Shown here: piece after piece, positions 1 through 10,641 of the stretch | How positions within the stretch are numbered: the first letter of the stretch is position 1 | How the letters are laid out: every line of letters starts with the position of its first letter | DNA from: Leptospira saintgironsiae | GTDB taxonomy: Bacteria > Spirochaetota > Leptospiria > Leptospirales > Leptospiraceae | Assembly: GCF_002811765.1 (NCBI RefSeq) | Contig: NZ_NPDR01000004.1 | Location: 186,001-250,000 of the forward strand | Length of the DNA stretch: 64,000 bases | Direction: 5' to 3' | Translations under genes and position numbers: made by a program | Notes under the pieces: model-generated | What the model saw: the letters and a program-made list of their open reading frames with translations, nothing else | What the model was told of the DNA's origin: nothing | The model's database searches: none

Positions 1-1032
1 CATAATATTTATAGTAAGGATATTCTTAGAAAGAAGATTGAGGCAGAGGATTTCCAGCGTACTACTATTTCCTTTTATAAATATGTGATTTTAGAGAATC
101 CCGACCTTCTCCGTAACGAACTATATAGAGAATGGGAATCCTTAGGAGTCCTCGGAAGGATTTATATAGCAAGAGAAGGGATTAACGCTCAATTATCAGT
201 GCCTGAATTTAATTTTCAGAAGTTCAGAGATTCTATAGATGCAAGAAAAGAATTCAAAGATGTTCCATTCAAGATTGCAGTGGAACAAAATTCTTATTCA
301 TTCTTAAAATTGGACATCCGAGTTCGCAATAAGATCGTAGCGGATGGTCTTGCAGATGATACTTTCGATGTGACCAATGTAGGGACTCATCTAAATGCAG
401 AGGAATTTAATAAAAAATTAGAATCTTCTGAAACTATCGTAGTGGATGTTCGAAATCACTACGAATCTGAGATAGGACATTTCGAAGGAGCGCTACTTCC
501 TCAAGCTGATACCTTTAGGGAAGAATTACCTTTGATCATAGATCTTCTGCAAGATAAAAAGGATAAAGAAATCGTAATGTATTGCACTGGAGGGATCCGA
601 TGTGAGAAAGCTTCTGCTTATCTAAAACATCATGGATTCCAAAATGTGTATCAGCTCCACGGGGGAATTATCTCTTATGCTTCTGAAATTAAGGAGAAGG
701 GACTGGATTCCAAGTTTAAGGGGAAAAATTTCGTGTTTGATGCGAGACTCCAAGAAACTGTGGGAGAAGAGATACTAAGTGAATGCCACCAATGTGATCA
801 AAAATCCGCGAGGCATATCAATTGTGCAAATCCAGCTTGCCATATTCTATTTATCCAATGTTTGTCTTGTGCTGAAAAATTTGATAATTGCTGCTCTGTA
901 GAATGCCAAAAGATCGCTGCCTTGCCTGTGGAAGAACAGAAAAAATTAAGAAAAGGTAAAGCGGCTTCTAACCAACATTTTTCTAAATCCAAGATCAGAC
1001 CTAAGGTTTTCGAACTTTACAAAGGAAAATAA
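1..1032 (+). CDS. trhO: tRNA uridine(34) hydroxylase TrhO, 5'-truncated by window edge
   Basis: Rhodanese-fold enzyme of the YceA/TrhO family, which hydroxylates U34 of certain tRNAs in the cytoplasm. The reading frame is open to base 1: the codons before the GTG at 85 read as the family's N-terminal region (…[10 protein letters not shown]), so 85 is an internal valine codon and the real start lies left of the window. 343 residues are visible. The N-terminal domain carries the family stretch [18 protein letters not shown]. The rhodanese domain follows, with the catalytic loop [11 protein letters not shown] (first Cys at visible residue 195). The C-terminus is cysteine-rich (CHQC, CLSC, CC), as in many bacterial members. 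Family assignment is firm; the upstream part cannot be seen. Confidence 0.93.
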   Translation, partial: HNIYSKDILRKKIEAEDFQRTTISFYKYVILENPDLLRNELYREWESLGVLGRIYIAREGINAQLSVPEFNFQKFRDSIDARKEFKDVPFKIAVEQNSYSFLKLDIRVRNKIVADGLADDTFDVTNVGTHLNAEEFNKKLESSETIVVDVRNHYESEIGHFEGALLPQADTFREELPLIIDLLQDKKDKEIVMYCTGGIRCEKASAYLKHHGFQNVYQLHGGIISYASEIKEKGLDSKFKGKNFVFDARLQETVGEEILSECHQCDQKSARHINCANPACHILFIQCLSCAEKFDNCCSVECQKIAALPVEEQKKLRKGKAASNQHFSKSKIRPKVFELYKGK

Positions 1033-1119
1033 TCCAGGTCCTTTTAATTTTCCTGAGAAAAATTGAAATATCTTGTAATCATTTTAATTACAAGAAGTCT
1101 AACAGAAAAGAAGGATATT

Positions 1120-1887
1120 ATGCAGAAGTTACCGGTATTTTTTGTAGGCCATGGAAGTCCAATGAACGCTCTCGGACCAAATCCGTTAGCCGACACATGG
1201 GCGGAATCCGCGAAAGATTTTCCGGAACCTAAAGCAATTTTGAGTATTTCTGCACATTGGTTTACTAAAGGTACATATGTAACTTCAAACCAATCTCCTC
1301 CTACTATTCATGATTTTTACGGATTTCCACAGGAATTATTCGATGTACAATATTCCGCGCCCGGAGATCCAAAACTTGCGGAAGAACTTTCTAAATCCAA
1401 AGATGCACAAGTGATCCAAGACGATTCTTGGGGATTGGATCATGGGACGTGGAGTGTCCTTAGGAACATGTATCCTAAGGCAAATATTCCAGTAGTTCAA
1501 TTGAGTTTAGATGCCACTAAATCTGGAGAATGGCATTACGAATTTGCAAAGTCTTTGTCTAAACTTCGAGAACAAGGTGTGCTTGTTTTGGGTAGTGGGG
1601 ATTTAGTTCATAACTTACGTCTTTATGATTGGAAAAATCAAGACAAGGCACATGACTGGGCCTTGGATGCGAATGAAACATTCAAGGATCTGATCCAAAA
1701 AAGAGATTGGAAGAGCTTGGCAAATTATCAGAAATTAGGGACTGCAGTGCAGATCGCAGTCCCAACTCCTGAACATTATTTTCCTATGTTATATGCTTTG
1801 GCATTGGCTGAAGAGAAGGAAGAAATCAGCTTTTATAATGATATCATCCAAAGTTCAGTATCTCTGACTAGCATGAAGATCAGTTAG
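1120..1887 (+). CDS. ygiD: YgiD/DODA-type extradiol ring-cleavage dioxygenase
   Basis: Predicted class III extradiol dioxygenase of the LigB/DODA superfamily (YgiD-like), a cytosolic metal enzyme that opens catechol rings; the true substrate is unknown. Candidate metal-binding and catalytic histidines are visible in the family contexts VGHGSPMNAL, ISAHWF, LDHGTW, GSGDLVHNLR and EHYFPML. The start at 1120 (MQKLPVFF) has AAGGA just upstream and gives 255 residues, close to the roughly 260 usual for YgiD; an in-frame ATG at 1063 would add 19 residues without family similarity. The stop overlaps that of the convergent BASS transporter by 4 bases, leaving no room for a separate terminator. Confidence 0.88.
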   Translation: MQKLPVFFVGHGSPMNALGPNPLADTWAESAKDFPEPKAILSISAHWFTKGTYVTSNQSPPTIHDFYGFPQELFDVQYSAPGDPKLAEELSKSKDAQVIQDDSWGLDHGTWSVLRNMYPKANIPVVQLSLDATKSGEWHYEFAKSLSKLREQGVLVLGSGDLVHNLRLYDWKNQDKAHDWALDANETFKDLIQKRDWKSLANYQKLGTAVQIAVPTPEHYFPMLYALALAEEKEEISFYNDIIQSSVSLTSMKIS

Positions 1888-2783
1888 GTTGCTTTTTCTC
1901 TTCCCCAGATAGAAGCCAAGAAGAGCCCACTAATCAAATGCCATACTCCCCACCAAGCTGCGATTAGGGCCATGGATCCTATTCCTTGGAAGAATGTAAA
2001 AATTAGGATGAGTCCGAGCCCAGAGTTTTGTAGTCCCGTTTCTAAAGAGATTGTTTTTCTTTCTTTATGGGCAAGACCTGCGATCCAAGAGGCAAGATAT
2101 CCCACTGTCAAAGCAGATCCGTTATGAAGAAGTACTAACCAAAACAAAACAGGTCCAAACTCTACGAAGGATCGCCAGTTACCAATAAATGCGATTAATA
2201 TAAAAATACCTAACAGGACTGTGGATCCAATTCTCATCGGCTTTTTCAAAGAAGAAGCAACCTTAGGTAGAAAACGATTTGTAAGTGCTCCTAAAATTAA
2301 AGGTAAAACCAATATTAGAAAAATAGAAAGGAATACATCTACAGGATTTAAACTGATCTCTTTTAATCTGTCTGCTGCAGGAGAATATAATTTTCCCCAA
2401 AAGAAAAAGTTAAATGGAGTGAAGAACCAAGCAAGAACAGTCGTAGTCGCAGTTAAGGAAATAGAAAGAGGAACATTTCCTTTTGCAAGAAGGCTGATAA
2501 AATTGGACATATTTCCGCCAGGACAGGCTGCCACTAAGATCATTCCAAGAGCCAAACCTGGATGAGGTTTTAGAATATAAAGTAATCCTACAGTGAGTGC
2601 TGGCAATAGCACCAATTGTGAAAATAAGCCTACAATTGCTGCTTTAGGTTGTTTTCTTAAGTTTGTAAAATCAGCGATTGTTAATTCTAAAGAGACCCCA
2701 TACATGATCAGTCCCAAACATATATTCAGGACAAAAAGTCCTCCTGGACTGAAATTCAATCTGACTAAATCGTAATCTTGCAT
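1884..2783 (-). CDS. bile acid:sodium symporter (BASS) family transporter
   Basis: Inner-membrane transporter of 299 residues with about nine or ten hydrophobic helices, matching the BASS fold (SBF family). The conserved motif CPGGNMSNFISLLAKGN around residue 85 is the family's sodium-site region, and a second conserved stretch is LETGLQNSGLGL near residue 245. BASS members move organic anions such as bile acids, pantoate or keto acids with sodium; the substrate cannot be read from sequence. The ATG is preceded by GAAGGA. A short hairpin (GCGGAT-ATCCGC, 2794-2811) sits just upstream of the ribosome binding site. The gene converges on the dioxygenase and lies downstream of the TauD-like gene on the same strand, 64 bp away. 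Confidence 0.87.
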   Translation of the reverse strand: MQDYDLVRLNFSPGGLFVLNICLGLIMYGVSLELTIADFTNLRKQPKAAIVGLFSQLVLLPALTVGLLYILKPHPGLALGMILVAACPGGNMSNFISLLAKGNVPLSISLTATTTVLAWFFTPFNFFFWGKLYSPAADRLKEISLNPVDVFLSIFLILVLPLILGALTNRFLPKVASSLKKPMRIGSTVLLGIFILIAFIGNWRSFVEFGPVLFWLVLLHNGSALTVGYLASWIAGLAHKERKTISLETGLQNSGLGLILIFTFFQGIGSMALIAAWWGVWHLISGLFLASIWGREKAT

Positions 2784-2847
2784 GTATTTCCTTCAGCGGA
2801 TGAGTTATCCGCCGTGTTTAATATTTTAGATTTTTTTAAACTATATT

Positions 2848-3975
2848 TTAGTCCGTCCAGGTGACTAAAATTTCCCTTGGTCCGGAGAATGGTAATCTTC
2901 CGTGAGAAATGGAATAATTGTCTATCAAAAGAACGTCCCCTTTTTGCCAGGAGAATATGGACAAATGTTTCCAGAATGTCTGGCTGACCTTGCTCATTTC
3001 TGAAACGCTGATCACTGAATCATCTCCGAAAATCACATTTGTGTCCTGATCTTTAGGTTCTACTAACTTCTTCTTTAAGAATGTAAGAACGTATAGAACT
3101 CCTGCTAAGATCAGGCTTCGGATAGTTCCTTGTTGTTTTAGAATTTTTGCATATTCTAATCTGGCTGCGTCTTGGTGGAATACCTGGCTATGATTATGCC
3201 ATGCCTTTGTTTTGGCGATTGGGTGTTTACGAACAGCAACCTGTTTATTAGTGAGTTTTAATCCGTCTTCAGGCAGCCATTCCACTTGGAATCTTTGCTG
3301 TGCTGCTATCTTCTCCACTTGTTTTTTTTCCTTAGTGGAGAACATCTCATCCCAACGTTTTGTCTTCCAAAGATTATAACGAGAAGCATTTGGTCCGTCG
3401 TATTTGCGGATATATTTCACGCCCTTAGATTCAAATTTTTTTATTAGGTCCGGATCTAGATCCTCGTATATTTTCCGTAGGTCCGCGATTGGAGTTTCGC
3501 CATGTGCATTAGGGGCAACCGCACAGAAAAACATCAGTTTGCGAGGAGGTTTGTCCAAAAAACTCATCTCAGCATGTTGCATGATAGGATAATGAGGGGG
3601 AAGTTCACTCGCAGTATGGACAAACTGAGTAACTTTATTTCTGGGAGAAGTTCCCAGATAGTCAGTTTTCAAATTTTTATCCAAGCTAAGAGCAACGTCT
3701 TCGAATTCTTGTGCAGAAGAAATTTGAAATCCTCTGAATAGGATTGCACCGTATTCCAATAGATCTGCTTCGATCGATTTTTTATTTTTAGAGACCCACG
3801 CAGGTAAAAATCCAGATTCTAAAGCGTTCGTATCACCAGGACCGTAAATTCTAGGAAGTTCCTTGCCTGGGAAAAAAGATCTTTCAACACGACCTACACC
3901 TTTCGGCTTAGTTTTGTTAGCGGAAACTTTCTTAATTGCAGATTTGCCAGATCGGGAAATTGTATTTGTTTTCAT
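2848..3975 (-). CDS. TauD/TfdA-family Fe(II)/2-oxoglutarate-dependent dioxygenase
   Basis: Predicted non-heme iron oxygenase of the TauD/TfdA (SyrP-like) family, 375 residues. The iron triad is visible as HAE in MQHAEMSF (about residue 134) plus the distal histidine in SISHGRLPFSGPREI near the C-terminus, where the Arg is the likely 2-oxoglutarate ligand. The N-terminus carries a lysine-rich extension of about 30 residues before the domain. A GGGAGAG ribosome binding site precedes the ATG. It is divergent from an SsuD-like monooxygenase across 108 bp. TauD and SsuD relatives both release sulfite from sulfonates in other bacteria, but no sulfonate transporter is nearby and the subfamily also hydroxylates amino acids, so the substrate is open. 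Confidence 0.85.
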   Translation of the reverse strand: MKTNTISRSGKSAIKKVSANKTKPKGVGRVERSFFPGKELPRIYGPGDTNALESGFLPAWVSKNKKSIEADLLEYGAILFRGFQISSAQEFEDVALSLDKNLKTDYLGTSPRNKVTQFVHTASELPPHYPIMQHAEMSFLDKPPRKLMFFCAVAPNAHGETPIADLRKIYEDLDPDLIKKFESKGVKYIRKYDGPNASRYNLWKTKRWDEMFSTKEKKQVEKIAAQQRFQVEWLPEDGLKLTNKQVAVRKHPIAKTKAWHNHSQVFHQDAARLEYAKILKQQGTIRSLILAGVLYVLTFLKKKLVEPKDQDTNVIFGDDSVISVSEMSKVSQTFWKHLSIFSWQKGDVLLIDNYSISHGRLPFSGPREILVTWTD

Positions 3976-4083
3976 TGAGACTCTCCCGTTAGAGAATGAA
4001 AACTTTTATAAAACTACAGAATGGAAAGGCAAGTCTTTTCATTTCCGCCTTGATTCGGTAGCTTCTTCTAAAATACGTATACC

Positions 4084-5235
4084 ATGAGTTCTATTGAAAT
4101 TCGTTCGGAAGATCCTAAGGTGGAGATGGCATGGTTTTGTGATCTCTGTAACGGAGACTACGAATATCTGGGAGTTCCTGACCCAAAACTAAGATCCAGT
4201 TTCGAACATTGTGCAGAAATTATCCGACTTGCGGATGAGCTGGGTTATCAGAATATTCTTCTTCCTTCTTCTTACCAAGTTGGACAGGACACTTTGACAT
4301 TCGCTGCCGCGGCTTCTCAATTTACTAAAAATATTTCCTTACTCACTGCAGTTCGTTGTGGAGAAATACATCCTCCTATGCTTGCAAGGACTATCTCTAC
4401 ATTAGATCACATGTTAAAAGGAAGATTGAATATTAATATTATATCATCTGATCTTCCTGGAACGATCCGAGATTCGAAAGAAAGATATCAGATCTCTAAA
4501 GAAGTTATCGAAATATTAAAACAATCTTGGACCAAAGATGAGATCGATTTCCAGGGAGAATTTTATAAGATAAAATTGAGTTCGGATCCTTCTAAATCTT
4601 ATCAAACTAACGGAGGACCATTATTATACTTCGGGGGAATTTCAGAAGACGCAAGACAACTCTGTGCAGAATACTGCGATGTTTTTTTGATGTGGCCCGA
4701 AACTGAAGAAAGATTAGCCGACACTATGAAAGATCTAAGTAGAAGAGCGAAGCTTGCTGGAAGAAAAATAGATTTTGGTTTAAGAATACATGTAATCGTA
4801 AGAGATACGGAAGAAGAAGCTAAAGATGCCGCTTCTAGATTATTATCTAAACTGGATCTACAAAAAGCAGAAGAACTTAAGCACAGAGCCTTGGACTCAA
4901 ATTCGGCAGGAGTCAAGAGACAGGACGAACTCAGGAAAAATGCAGGATCTGATCTATTCATAGAACCTAATATTTGGTCTGGGATTGGTCTTGCCAGATC
5001 TGGTTGTGGTTCTGCGATCGTAGGAACCCCAGAACAAGTATTAGAAAAAATTCATAGATATATAAACATGGGAATTCGAGCATTTATACTCTCCGGATAT
5101 CCTTTGATGGACGAATGTAAAATATTCGCAGAAAAAGTTTTACCTCATATCCAAACAGTTTCTTTGCCTAAGGCCCAAGGAAGAATTCCTGATCGAGAGC
5201 CTGTGACTCCTTTAACTAGTGGAGAAAGAAAATGA
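4084..5235 (+). CDS. SsuD-like FMN-dependent alkane(sulfonate) monooxygenase (luciferase-like)
   Basis: Luciferase-like (LLM class) flavin monooxygenase, 383 residues. It shows the SsuD-type pattern [20 protein letters not shown], then [32 protein letters not shown], and [23 protein letters not shown]; the closing [13 protein letters not shown] block is also typical. SsuD enzymes use reduced FMN and oxygen to oxidise alkanesulfonates to aldehyde plus sulfite. No SsuE-type flavin reductase or SsuABC importer is visible, so the substrate is uncertain. The gene overlaps the following aldo/keto reductase by 4 bases (ATGA), so the two are probably co-translated. That would suit an aldehyde-producing oxygenase paired with a reductase, which is an inference. 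Confidence 0.86.
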   Translation: MSSIEIRSEDPKVEMAWFCDLCNGDYEYLGVPDPKLRSSFEHCAEIIRLADELGYQNILLPSSYQVGQDTLTFAAAASQFTKNISLLTAVRCGEIHPPMLARTISTLDHMLKGRLNINIISSDLPGTIRDSKERYQISKEVIEILKQSWTKDEIDFQGEFYKIKLSSDPSKSYQTNGGPLLYFGGISEDARQLCAEYCDVFLMWPETEERLADTMKDLSRRAKLAGRKIDFGLRIHVIVRDTEEEAKDAASRLLSKLDLQKAEELKHRALDSNSAGVKRQDELRKNAGSDLFIEPNIWSGIGLARSGCGSAIVGTPEQVLEKIHRYINMGIRAFILSGYPLMDECKIFAEKVLPHIQTVSLPKAQGRIPDREPVTPLTSGERK

Positions 5236-6137
5236 AAATTTCACTTTCTAAAGAAGGTCCAAATTTTTCCAGATTGGTTTACGGTTGTTGGAGATTACAT
5301 TCAGATCCAAAAGGCTCGGGCATTGATCGGATCTTAGAAAAGATAGATGTTTGTCTGGAGTCTGGAATAGATACATTCGATCATGCGGATCTATACGGAG
5401 AATACGGAAATGAGGAGAAATTCGGCGCAGTCGTAAAATCTAAACCTGGCCTAAAAGATAAGATCAAGATAGTCACTAAGGCTGGGATTCAGCTTCCAGG
5501 ACCAAATCGCTCAGGAATTTCGGTCAAACATTATGATACATCTAGCAAATATCTAACTAGTTCCGCCGAAAGTTCATTAAAAAAACTAAATGTAGATAAA
5601 ATAGATCTACTCTTGATCCATAGACCTGATCCACTTATGAATGCGGACGAGATCGCGAAAGCCTTCAAATCCCTCAAAGAAAGTGGCAAGGTTCTATATT
5701 TTGGAGTTTCAAATTTTACTCCTTCTCAATTTTCACTTTTGCAGTCCAGATTGGATTTTCCTTTGGTAACAAACCAAGTGGAGTTCCATCCATTTTATCC
5801 TGATCCTCTCACAAATGGAGTGTTTGACCAGGCCCAAGAATTAAGTATCAAACCTATGATTTGGTCTCCAACTGCCGGCGGCAGAATCTTCCAACCTAAA
5901 ACGGAACAAGAAACTGTTTTATATAAAACATTAGAGGAGTTGGCAAAGAAGAAGGGCACAACTATCGATGCGGTATTATTCTCCTGGTATCTATTTCATC
6001 CTGCACAATTGGTCCCAGTTTTAGGGACGAATGAACCTGATCGTATCCGATCTGCTACGAAATCTTTTCAAGTTGAGTTAGAAAGAGAAGAATGGTTTCA
6101 GATTTTAGAAGCTGGAACAGGTAAAAAAGTCCCTTAA
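5232..6137 (+). CDS. ydhF: aldo/keto reductase, YdhF type
   Basis: NADPH-dependent oxidoreductase with a TIM-barrel fold, 301 residues. It resembles Escherichia coli YdhF throughout: [14 protein letters not shown] at the N-terminus, [19 protein letters not shown] with the catalytic Asp and Tyr, IVTKAG with the catalytic Lys, [20 protein letters not shown] with the catalytic His, and [19 protein letters not shown]. The start overlaps the monooxygenase stop (ATGA). YdhF-type enzymes reduce aldehydes and ketones in vitro and their physiological substrates are poorly known. Family call is firm, cellular role is not. Confidence 0.92.
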   Translation: MKISLSKEGPNFSRLVYGCWRLHSDPKGSGIDRILEKIDVCLESGIDTFDHADLYGEYGNEEKFGAVVKSKPGLKDKIKIVTKAGIQLPGPNRSGISVKHYDTSSKYLTSSAESSLKKLNVDKIDLLLIHRPDPLMNADEIAKAFKSLKESGKVLYFGVSNFTPSQFSLLQSRLDFPLVTNQVEFHPFYPDPLTNGVFDQAQELSIKPMIWSPTAGGRIFQPKTEQETVLYKTLEELAKKKGTTIDAVLFSWYLFHPAQLVPVLGTNEPDRIRSATKSFQVELEREEWFQILEAGTGKKVP

Positions 6138-6227
6138 TAGAAAAAAATGACCATATAAGAAATTTCTAATTAGAATATAATACTTATATTTATACTGCCC
6201 GTTCGATATCAAAACGGAGAACCAAAA

Positions 6228-7643
6228 ATGAAAATCGAACAAAGCAGAAAGGTACTCGCCCTTTTGGTGGGAATTTTATTATTCCTGCTCAATTGTAACG
6301 GGGAGAAGGCAATAAACACGGAAAGTTTGCTGGGATTGGTCCAGAAAACGAGCCAAACGAAAATTGGAACCAATTATTCTGACCTTGCAGTTATTGATAC
6401 TGTAAACGGAACGGGATCATTCTCTTTACTCACCTATAATGTTGCCGGATTGCTAGAGCCTTTTTCCAGCTCAAATCCAAGTGAGAATACACCTTATATG
6501 GGGCCTTTGATGACTCCATTCGATCTGATCCAAGTTCAGGAAGATTTTAATTACCATGCAAGTTTGTATGCAAATGATTCGCATCCGTATCGATCCGCAA
6601 CAAGTGGAGGAATGGGGATAGGAGATGGTCTAAATACTCTCTCTTATTTTCCATTCTCGGATTTCCAAAGAGTGGATTGGGATGCTTGTAACGGAACGGA
6701 TTGTTTAACACCTAAAGGATTTACTTTAGCAAGGCATAAGGTAGCCCCTGGAGTATTTCTGGATGTGTATAATTTTCATACGAATGCAAGCACAGAAGAT
6801 GCGGACCTTGCTGCAAGAAGATCGAATGTATTACAAATTCTGAATTTTATAGAATCCAATTCTGCAGGAAATGCAGTTATTGTGATGGGAGATACGAATA
6901 CAAGATATACCAGATCCGGAGATAATATTCGAGAATTTATCAATCATGGATTTACAGATGTTTGGATCCAGTTGATTCGAGGAGGATCTTATCCTACACA
7001 AGGTGGAGATGCATTGACGGACTGCGAAGGTCATAGAACAAGTGCAGGCTGTGAGGTAGTGGATAAAATATTCTACCGTGGAAATTCCTATATTTCCTTA
7101 TCTCCAAGTTCATATTTGATGGAAGACGCAAGATTTGTTCATCCAGTGACTGGTGTTCCTCTTTCAGATCATTATGCTGTTTCTTCTACATTCAATTATT
7201 CTCTTTTACAGAATCTGCTGTATAGTGATACATTTGGTGGACCACATGGGACTGCGTTCAATGACGCAAATTCTCTACCTTCTTCTCCATCTGCGTTAAA
7301 ATTAAGTTTAAGATCCGGATCTAGAGTGGATGCAGTTTCTTTACAATTAACGAATGGAACTGTATTAAGCCATGGAGGAACAGGGGGAAGTTTACAAACT
7401 TTGACTTTAGGAACGACAGAGTACTTAGACCAAGTAAAACTTTGCAGTGGCGTAAAAAGTAGTCATACTCGGATTTTTTATGCACAATTTCGGACAAGCC
7501 TTGGAAGATTTCTCACAGGAGGATCTACAACATCAACCTGCACTACATACTCAGCTCCTAATGGCTGGGGAATCGTAGGTTTTCATGGAAGAAGCGGAGA
7601 TGAAATTGATAAACTAGGTGTGATCTTTGCTCCGGTTCAGTAA
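6228..7643 (+). CDS. lipoprotein with endonuclease/exonuclease/phosphatase domain and C-terminal jacalin-like lectin domain
   Basis: Exported lipoprotein of 471 residues. The signal peptide ends in LLFLLNC. Residues of about 60 to 325 form a DNase I-like (EEP) domain: LLTYNVAGL, the catalytic Glu in LIQVQEDF, the His in YNFHTNAS, VIVMGDTNTRYT, and the terminal SDHYAVSS. This fold covers nucleases, sphingomyelinases and inositol phosphatases. Residues of about 335 to 471 match a jacalin-like beta-prism lectin, with FGGPHGTAFND at the start and IVGFHGRSGDEIDKLGVIF at the end, implying sugar binding. GGAG lies upstream of the ATG. The pairing suggests a surface or secreted enzyme targeted to glycoconjugates. 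The catalytic target (DNA, lipid or phosphoinositide) cannot be decided here. Confidence 0.85.
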   Translation: MKIEQSRKVLALLVGILLFLLNCNGEKAINTESLLGLVQKTSQTKIGTNYSDLAVIDTVNGTGSFSLLTYNVAGLLEPFSSSNPSENTPYMGPLMTPFDLIQVQEDFNYHASLYANDSHPYRSATSGGMGIGDGLNTLSYFPFSDFQRVDWDACNGTDCLTPKGFTLARHKVAPGVFLDVYNFHTNASTEDADLAARRSNVLQILNFIESNSAGNAVIVMGDTNTRYTRSGDNIREFINHGFTDVWIQLIRGGSYPTQGGDALTDCEGHRTSAGCEVVDKIFYRGNSYISLSPSSYLMEDARFVHPVTGVPLSDHYAVSSTFNYSLLQNLLYSDTFGGPHGTAFNDANSLPSSPSALKLSLRSGSRVDAVSLQLTNGTVLSHGGTGGSLQTLTLGTTEYLDQVKLCSGVKSSHTRIFYAQFRTSLGRFLTGGSTTSTCTTYSAPNGWGIVGFHGRSGDEIDKLGVIFAPVQ

Positions 7644-7780
7644 ATGATCTGGAAAGTATTTAGGCCGAACATTCGATAAAAATCGAAGGAATAAAAAGCG
7701 ATCCATTTGTTTCTAAAAGAAAGTTTCCTAAATATGTCCGAGGTTCGATGCGGGACGTATAGGATTTTTAGGAGAAATGA

Positions 7781-8674
7781 ATGTTTCGCTTTCTAACTTC
7801 AATCTTAATCGTATCTTTTCTTTTCGTCTGTAAGGCCGAAAATTCTCAAAAACAATCTGAAGATCTTTCAGACGGACGCTCTAGGTCTGCAGCGGCACCA
7901 ATGCCTTCTTCTGCGGATGAACAACCGATGCAAGAGGCCGAGAAAAAATTGGCTGGAAAGGCAGGTGAAAGGGAAGAAGCTCCAGAGGATCAGATCAAAA
8001 CCTTTGCTACTCCTAAAATCGGAAACCTAAAGATAGGCCGCCTCTTAGAATATAAGGTAGATCTAAATTTCGAGACCAAAGATTTTATCGCTGCTCGAAA
8101 ATTCCTATTAGAACTTTCAGGAAAGTATGGATTCGTTCAGAGTGAAAGTTTGCAGAATTGGGGAGGAGACACTGAGCCAAGTATGACTGCTGTCATTCAT
8201 GTAAAGTCCTCCGATCTATATCAGGTTTTAATGGAATTGGAAAAGATCGGAACTCTTACTTCTGAAAATATCCAAGTAGAAGATCATACTGAAAATTATA
8301 CATTAGAACAAATCCATGCAAAAAGAGAGAAGATCAGGATTGCAAGAAGAACAGATCTTGGTGTTAGATCCACTCCTAAAAATGCCGCTGAAATTGAAGA
8401 ACTTATCGGACAATCTGAAGATTCTGCTGACTCTGCCGAATTCGAAAAATGGAAAATTATGGATAGGGTCAATTGGGCAAAGATCAGCATTCATATGTAT
8501 GGTCCTAAAAAACCAAAAGTTGTAGAAGTCCCAAGTTTTGGAGATGCATTTATTGATTTGGCAAGTCTCGGATTAAAACTGATACTATCTTTGATCTATA
8601 TAATTCCTTTAGCATTGATTGCCGCAGGGATTTTTTATCTTGTCAAGTTTGCCAGAAATAAATGGTTCAAATAA
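7781..8674 (+). CDS. DUF4349-family exported protein with C-terminal membrane anchor
   Basis: 297 residues. The N-terminus is a lipoprotein-like signal (ILIVSFLFVC, then KAENS). A charged, low-complexity linker follows to about residue 85. Then comes a DUF4349-like domain with the typical beta-alpha pattern: VIHVKSSDLYQVLMELEKIGTLTSENIQVEDHTENYTLEQ, then an Arg/Lys-rich helix pair. A strong hydrophobic segment near residues 260 to 285 (LILSLIYIIPLALIAAGIFYLV) ends in a basic tail. DUF4349 proteins have no established function and sit in cell envelopes of many bacteria. AGGAG lies 7 bases before the ATG. It ends 1 bp from the convergent symporter gene. Confidence 0.78.
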   Translation: MFRFLTSILIVSFLFVCKAENSQKQSEDLSDGRSRSAAAPMPSSADEQPMQEAEKKLAGKAGEREEAPEDQIKTFATPKIGNLKIGRLLEYKVDLNFETKDFIAARKFLLELSGKYGFVQSESLQNWGGDTEPSMTAVIHVKSSDLYQVLMELEKIGTLTSENIQVEDHTENYTLEQIHAKREKIRIARRTDLGVRSTPKNAAEIEELIGQSEDSADSAEFEKWKIMDRVNWAKISIHMYGPKKPKVVEVPSFGDAFIDLASLGLKLILSLIYIIPLALIAAGIFYLVKFARNKWFK

Positions 8675-8675
8675 A

Positions 8676-10523
8676 TTAAGAAAATATAAAGTATAACCAA
8701 AGGGTCGCAGAGATCAAAAGTCCTGCGGCCCAAATATCATTCCTGAAAAATCCTCTCACTCTATATTTTTTAGGAAAACGTTTTGCTTTTTGCAAAGAAA
8801 CCCCTAAAAAGAATAACCCAGAAAATGCAAAACTTGTCCAGGCACAAATCTTTGCGTTTATACCTAATCCAAGTCTGGAATAAACAAATAATCCAAGACT
8901 AAATAAGAAGACGAATGCCAAAGAGAAAGTTTTTGCTAGAATTTTTACAGAAAATCCTGGTTTCGCTTTTTGTTCATATACATTCTTGGATAAAATTAAG
9001 CTCAAGAGAACTTGAGAGAATATTCCAAAAATACATACGATAAATACTCTATGCAGAAAATTTAATTTTTCTCCGAACATAATATGTATTTCCGGAATTC
9101 CGGAAGATAAGATCGAATAAAGATAAGGTAAAGAAATAGATAAGATCGGACAAATTAGAATAGTGATCCAAGCTGCTTTTGAATTAGATCTTTTCCAGAA
9201 AACTCCCACCAAAAATACAGAGAGTAATCCTAATGTGAAATGAGCACTTTGTCCCGAGATCTCTAAGAAAAAATTCCCTTTAGAATTTGGTGTATAAGTA
9301 AATAAGGCCAAAAATACGGTTAATGCGGAGAAGAAGAGCAAAAACATTCTGCCTACACGAACCGATTCCTCGTCCTCTAATTTTTCTCCTAAGAACTTTT
9401 TCCCTAAATGAGTTTGTTTCGCTTTAGTATAAAAATCTACAGTGAATAATGTAGATGCTGAGTTTAACATGGAATCTACTGAAGAAAAGATTGCTCCCAG
9501 TAATCCTGCGAGAATCAATCCTCCAAAGCCGTATCCACTCGGAACAACTAAAGATACTAATCTGGAAAATGCTTCGTCTGGATCTACTTTTGAGACTAGG
9601 TTTGTTTGGTTCCAAAGATGATAGGCAGCAACTCCAGTAAGCACTGTAAAAAATGGAATGATTAAAGTTAGAAAGCCATCTCCCAAGATACCAGCTCTTG
9701 CTTCTCTTAGACTTTTAGCCCCTAATGTTCTTTGGACCACGTATTGGTTTGTTCCCCAATAGAATATATGCAGAAAAAATAATCCAGTTAATGCGCCTGT
9801 CCAGGGAAGAGAGGAATGATCGCTCGGTAAAAATAGATCCATTCTTTTTTCGGAAGCTGCGGCTATAGCTTCCTTCGCCCATAAACCTTCCCAGCCTCCC
9901 ACCGCAGGATGTTGGATAGTGAGATAGGCAAGTAAAATTCCAGCGAGTAATATCAGAATGGATTGGATTACATCCGTATAAACAACTGCTTTTAGTCCGC
10001 CAAACCATGTATAGACGGTGGAAAAGATCCCGAGTAACAGTACACCTTCTACATAACCTAAATTTTCCCAGCCTAAATCTTTCCAGAACGGGAGAAGTGA
10101 TCTTGATCCAATATATAATCCTGCAGCAAGTTGGATTGCGATTAATACCAGAAGTATTCCGGAATAGAGTAGTTTGGAAGATTCTCCGTATCTATTTCCT
10201 AAAAATTGAGAGAGGGTGAAAATTTTTTTCCTTCTATATAAAGGAAGAAATATATAAGAAAGAAGTAATAGAGCAGGAATAGCTCCCCACATATAATTAC
10301 TTTGTGCAAAACCTACTGAGTAACCTATTCCTAACATCCCAACGATATGGTTTGCTGAAACATTTGTCCCGAAAAGAGAACCCGCCACTCCCCACCAGGG
10401 AAGGGATCTTCCCCCTAAAAAATAATCTTCTCCTGAGTTTTCTTTTCGGCCTACGTAAAATCCAACTCCTAAGACTAATCCCAAGGTTGATAGAAAAATG
10501 ACTGCGTCAATATAGTTAAACAC
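8676..10523 (-). CDS. sodium:solute symporter (SSS/SLC5 family)
   Basis: Inner-membrane secondary transporter, 615 residues with about 14 to 15 helices. SSS hallmarks are visible: [39 protein letters not shown] near the N-terminus, [23 protein letters not shown] around residue 260, and [26 protein letters not shown] around residue 345. The N-terminal pattern is closer to the glucose/galactose branch (SGLT-like) than to proline PutP, but the substrate is not determinable. It is divergent from sufE and convergent with the DUF4349 gene. Confidence 0.9.
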   Translation of the reverse strand: MFNYIDAVIFLSTLGLVLGVGFYVGRKENSGEDYFLGGRSLPWWGVAGSLFGTNVSANHIVGMLGIGYSVGFAQSNYMWGAIPALLLLSYIFLPLYRRKKIFTLSQFLGNRYGESSKLLYSGILLVLIAIQLAAGLYIGSRSLLPFWKDLGWENLGYVEGVLLLGIFSTVYTWFGGLKAVVYTDVIQSILILLAGILLAYLTIQHPAVGGWEGLWAKEAIAAASEKRMDLFLPSDHSSLPWTGALTGLFFLHIFYWGTNQYVVQRTLGAKSLREARAGILGDGFLTLIIPFFTVLTGVAAYHLWNQTNLVSKVDPDEAFSRLVSLVVPSGYGFGGLILAGLLGAIFSSVDSMLNSASTLFTVDFYTKAKQTHLGKKFLGEKLEDEESVRVGRMFLLFFSALTVFLALFTYTPNSKGNFFLEISGQSAHFTLGLLSVFLVGVFWKRSNSKAAWITILICPILSISLPYLYSILSSGIPEIHIMFGEKLNFLHRVFIVCIFGIFSQVLLSLILSKNVYEQKAKPGFSVKILAKTFSLAFVFLFSLGLFVYSRLGLGINAKICAWTSFAFSGLFFLGVSLQKAKRFPKKYRVRGFFRNDIWAAGLLISATLWLYFIFS

Positions 10524-10641
10524 TGTATGTATCTCGAGAACCAGCTTTCATAGGGTTTTACTTAACACAAGTATTCCAAATTATTTTGTTTCCGGGGAAA
10601 CCATGGTTTTTAGCCTAGAAGAAATTAGCCTGAGGGAAAAA

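Noticed and set aside
1063..1119. Longer N-terminus of the YgiD-like protein
   Set aside because: The extra 19 residues lack family similarity and the internal ATG at 1120 has a better ribosome site.
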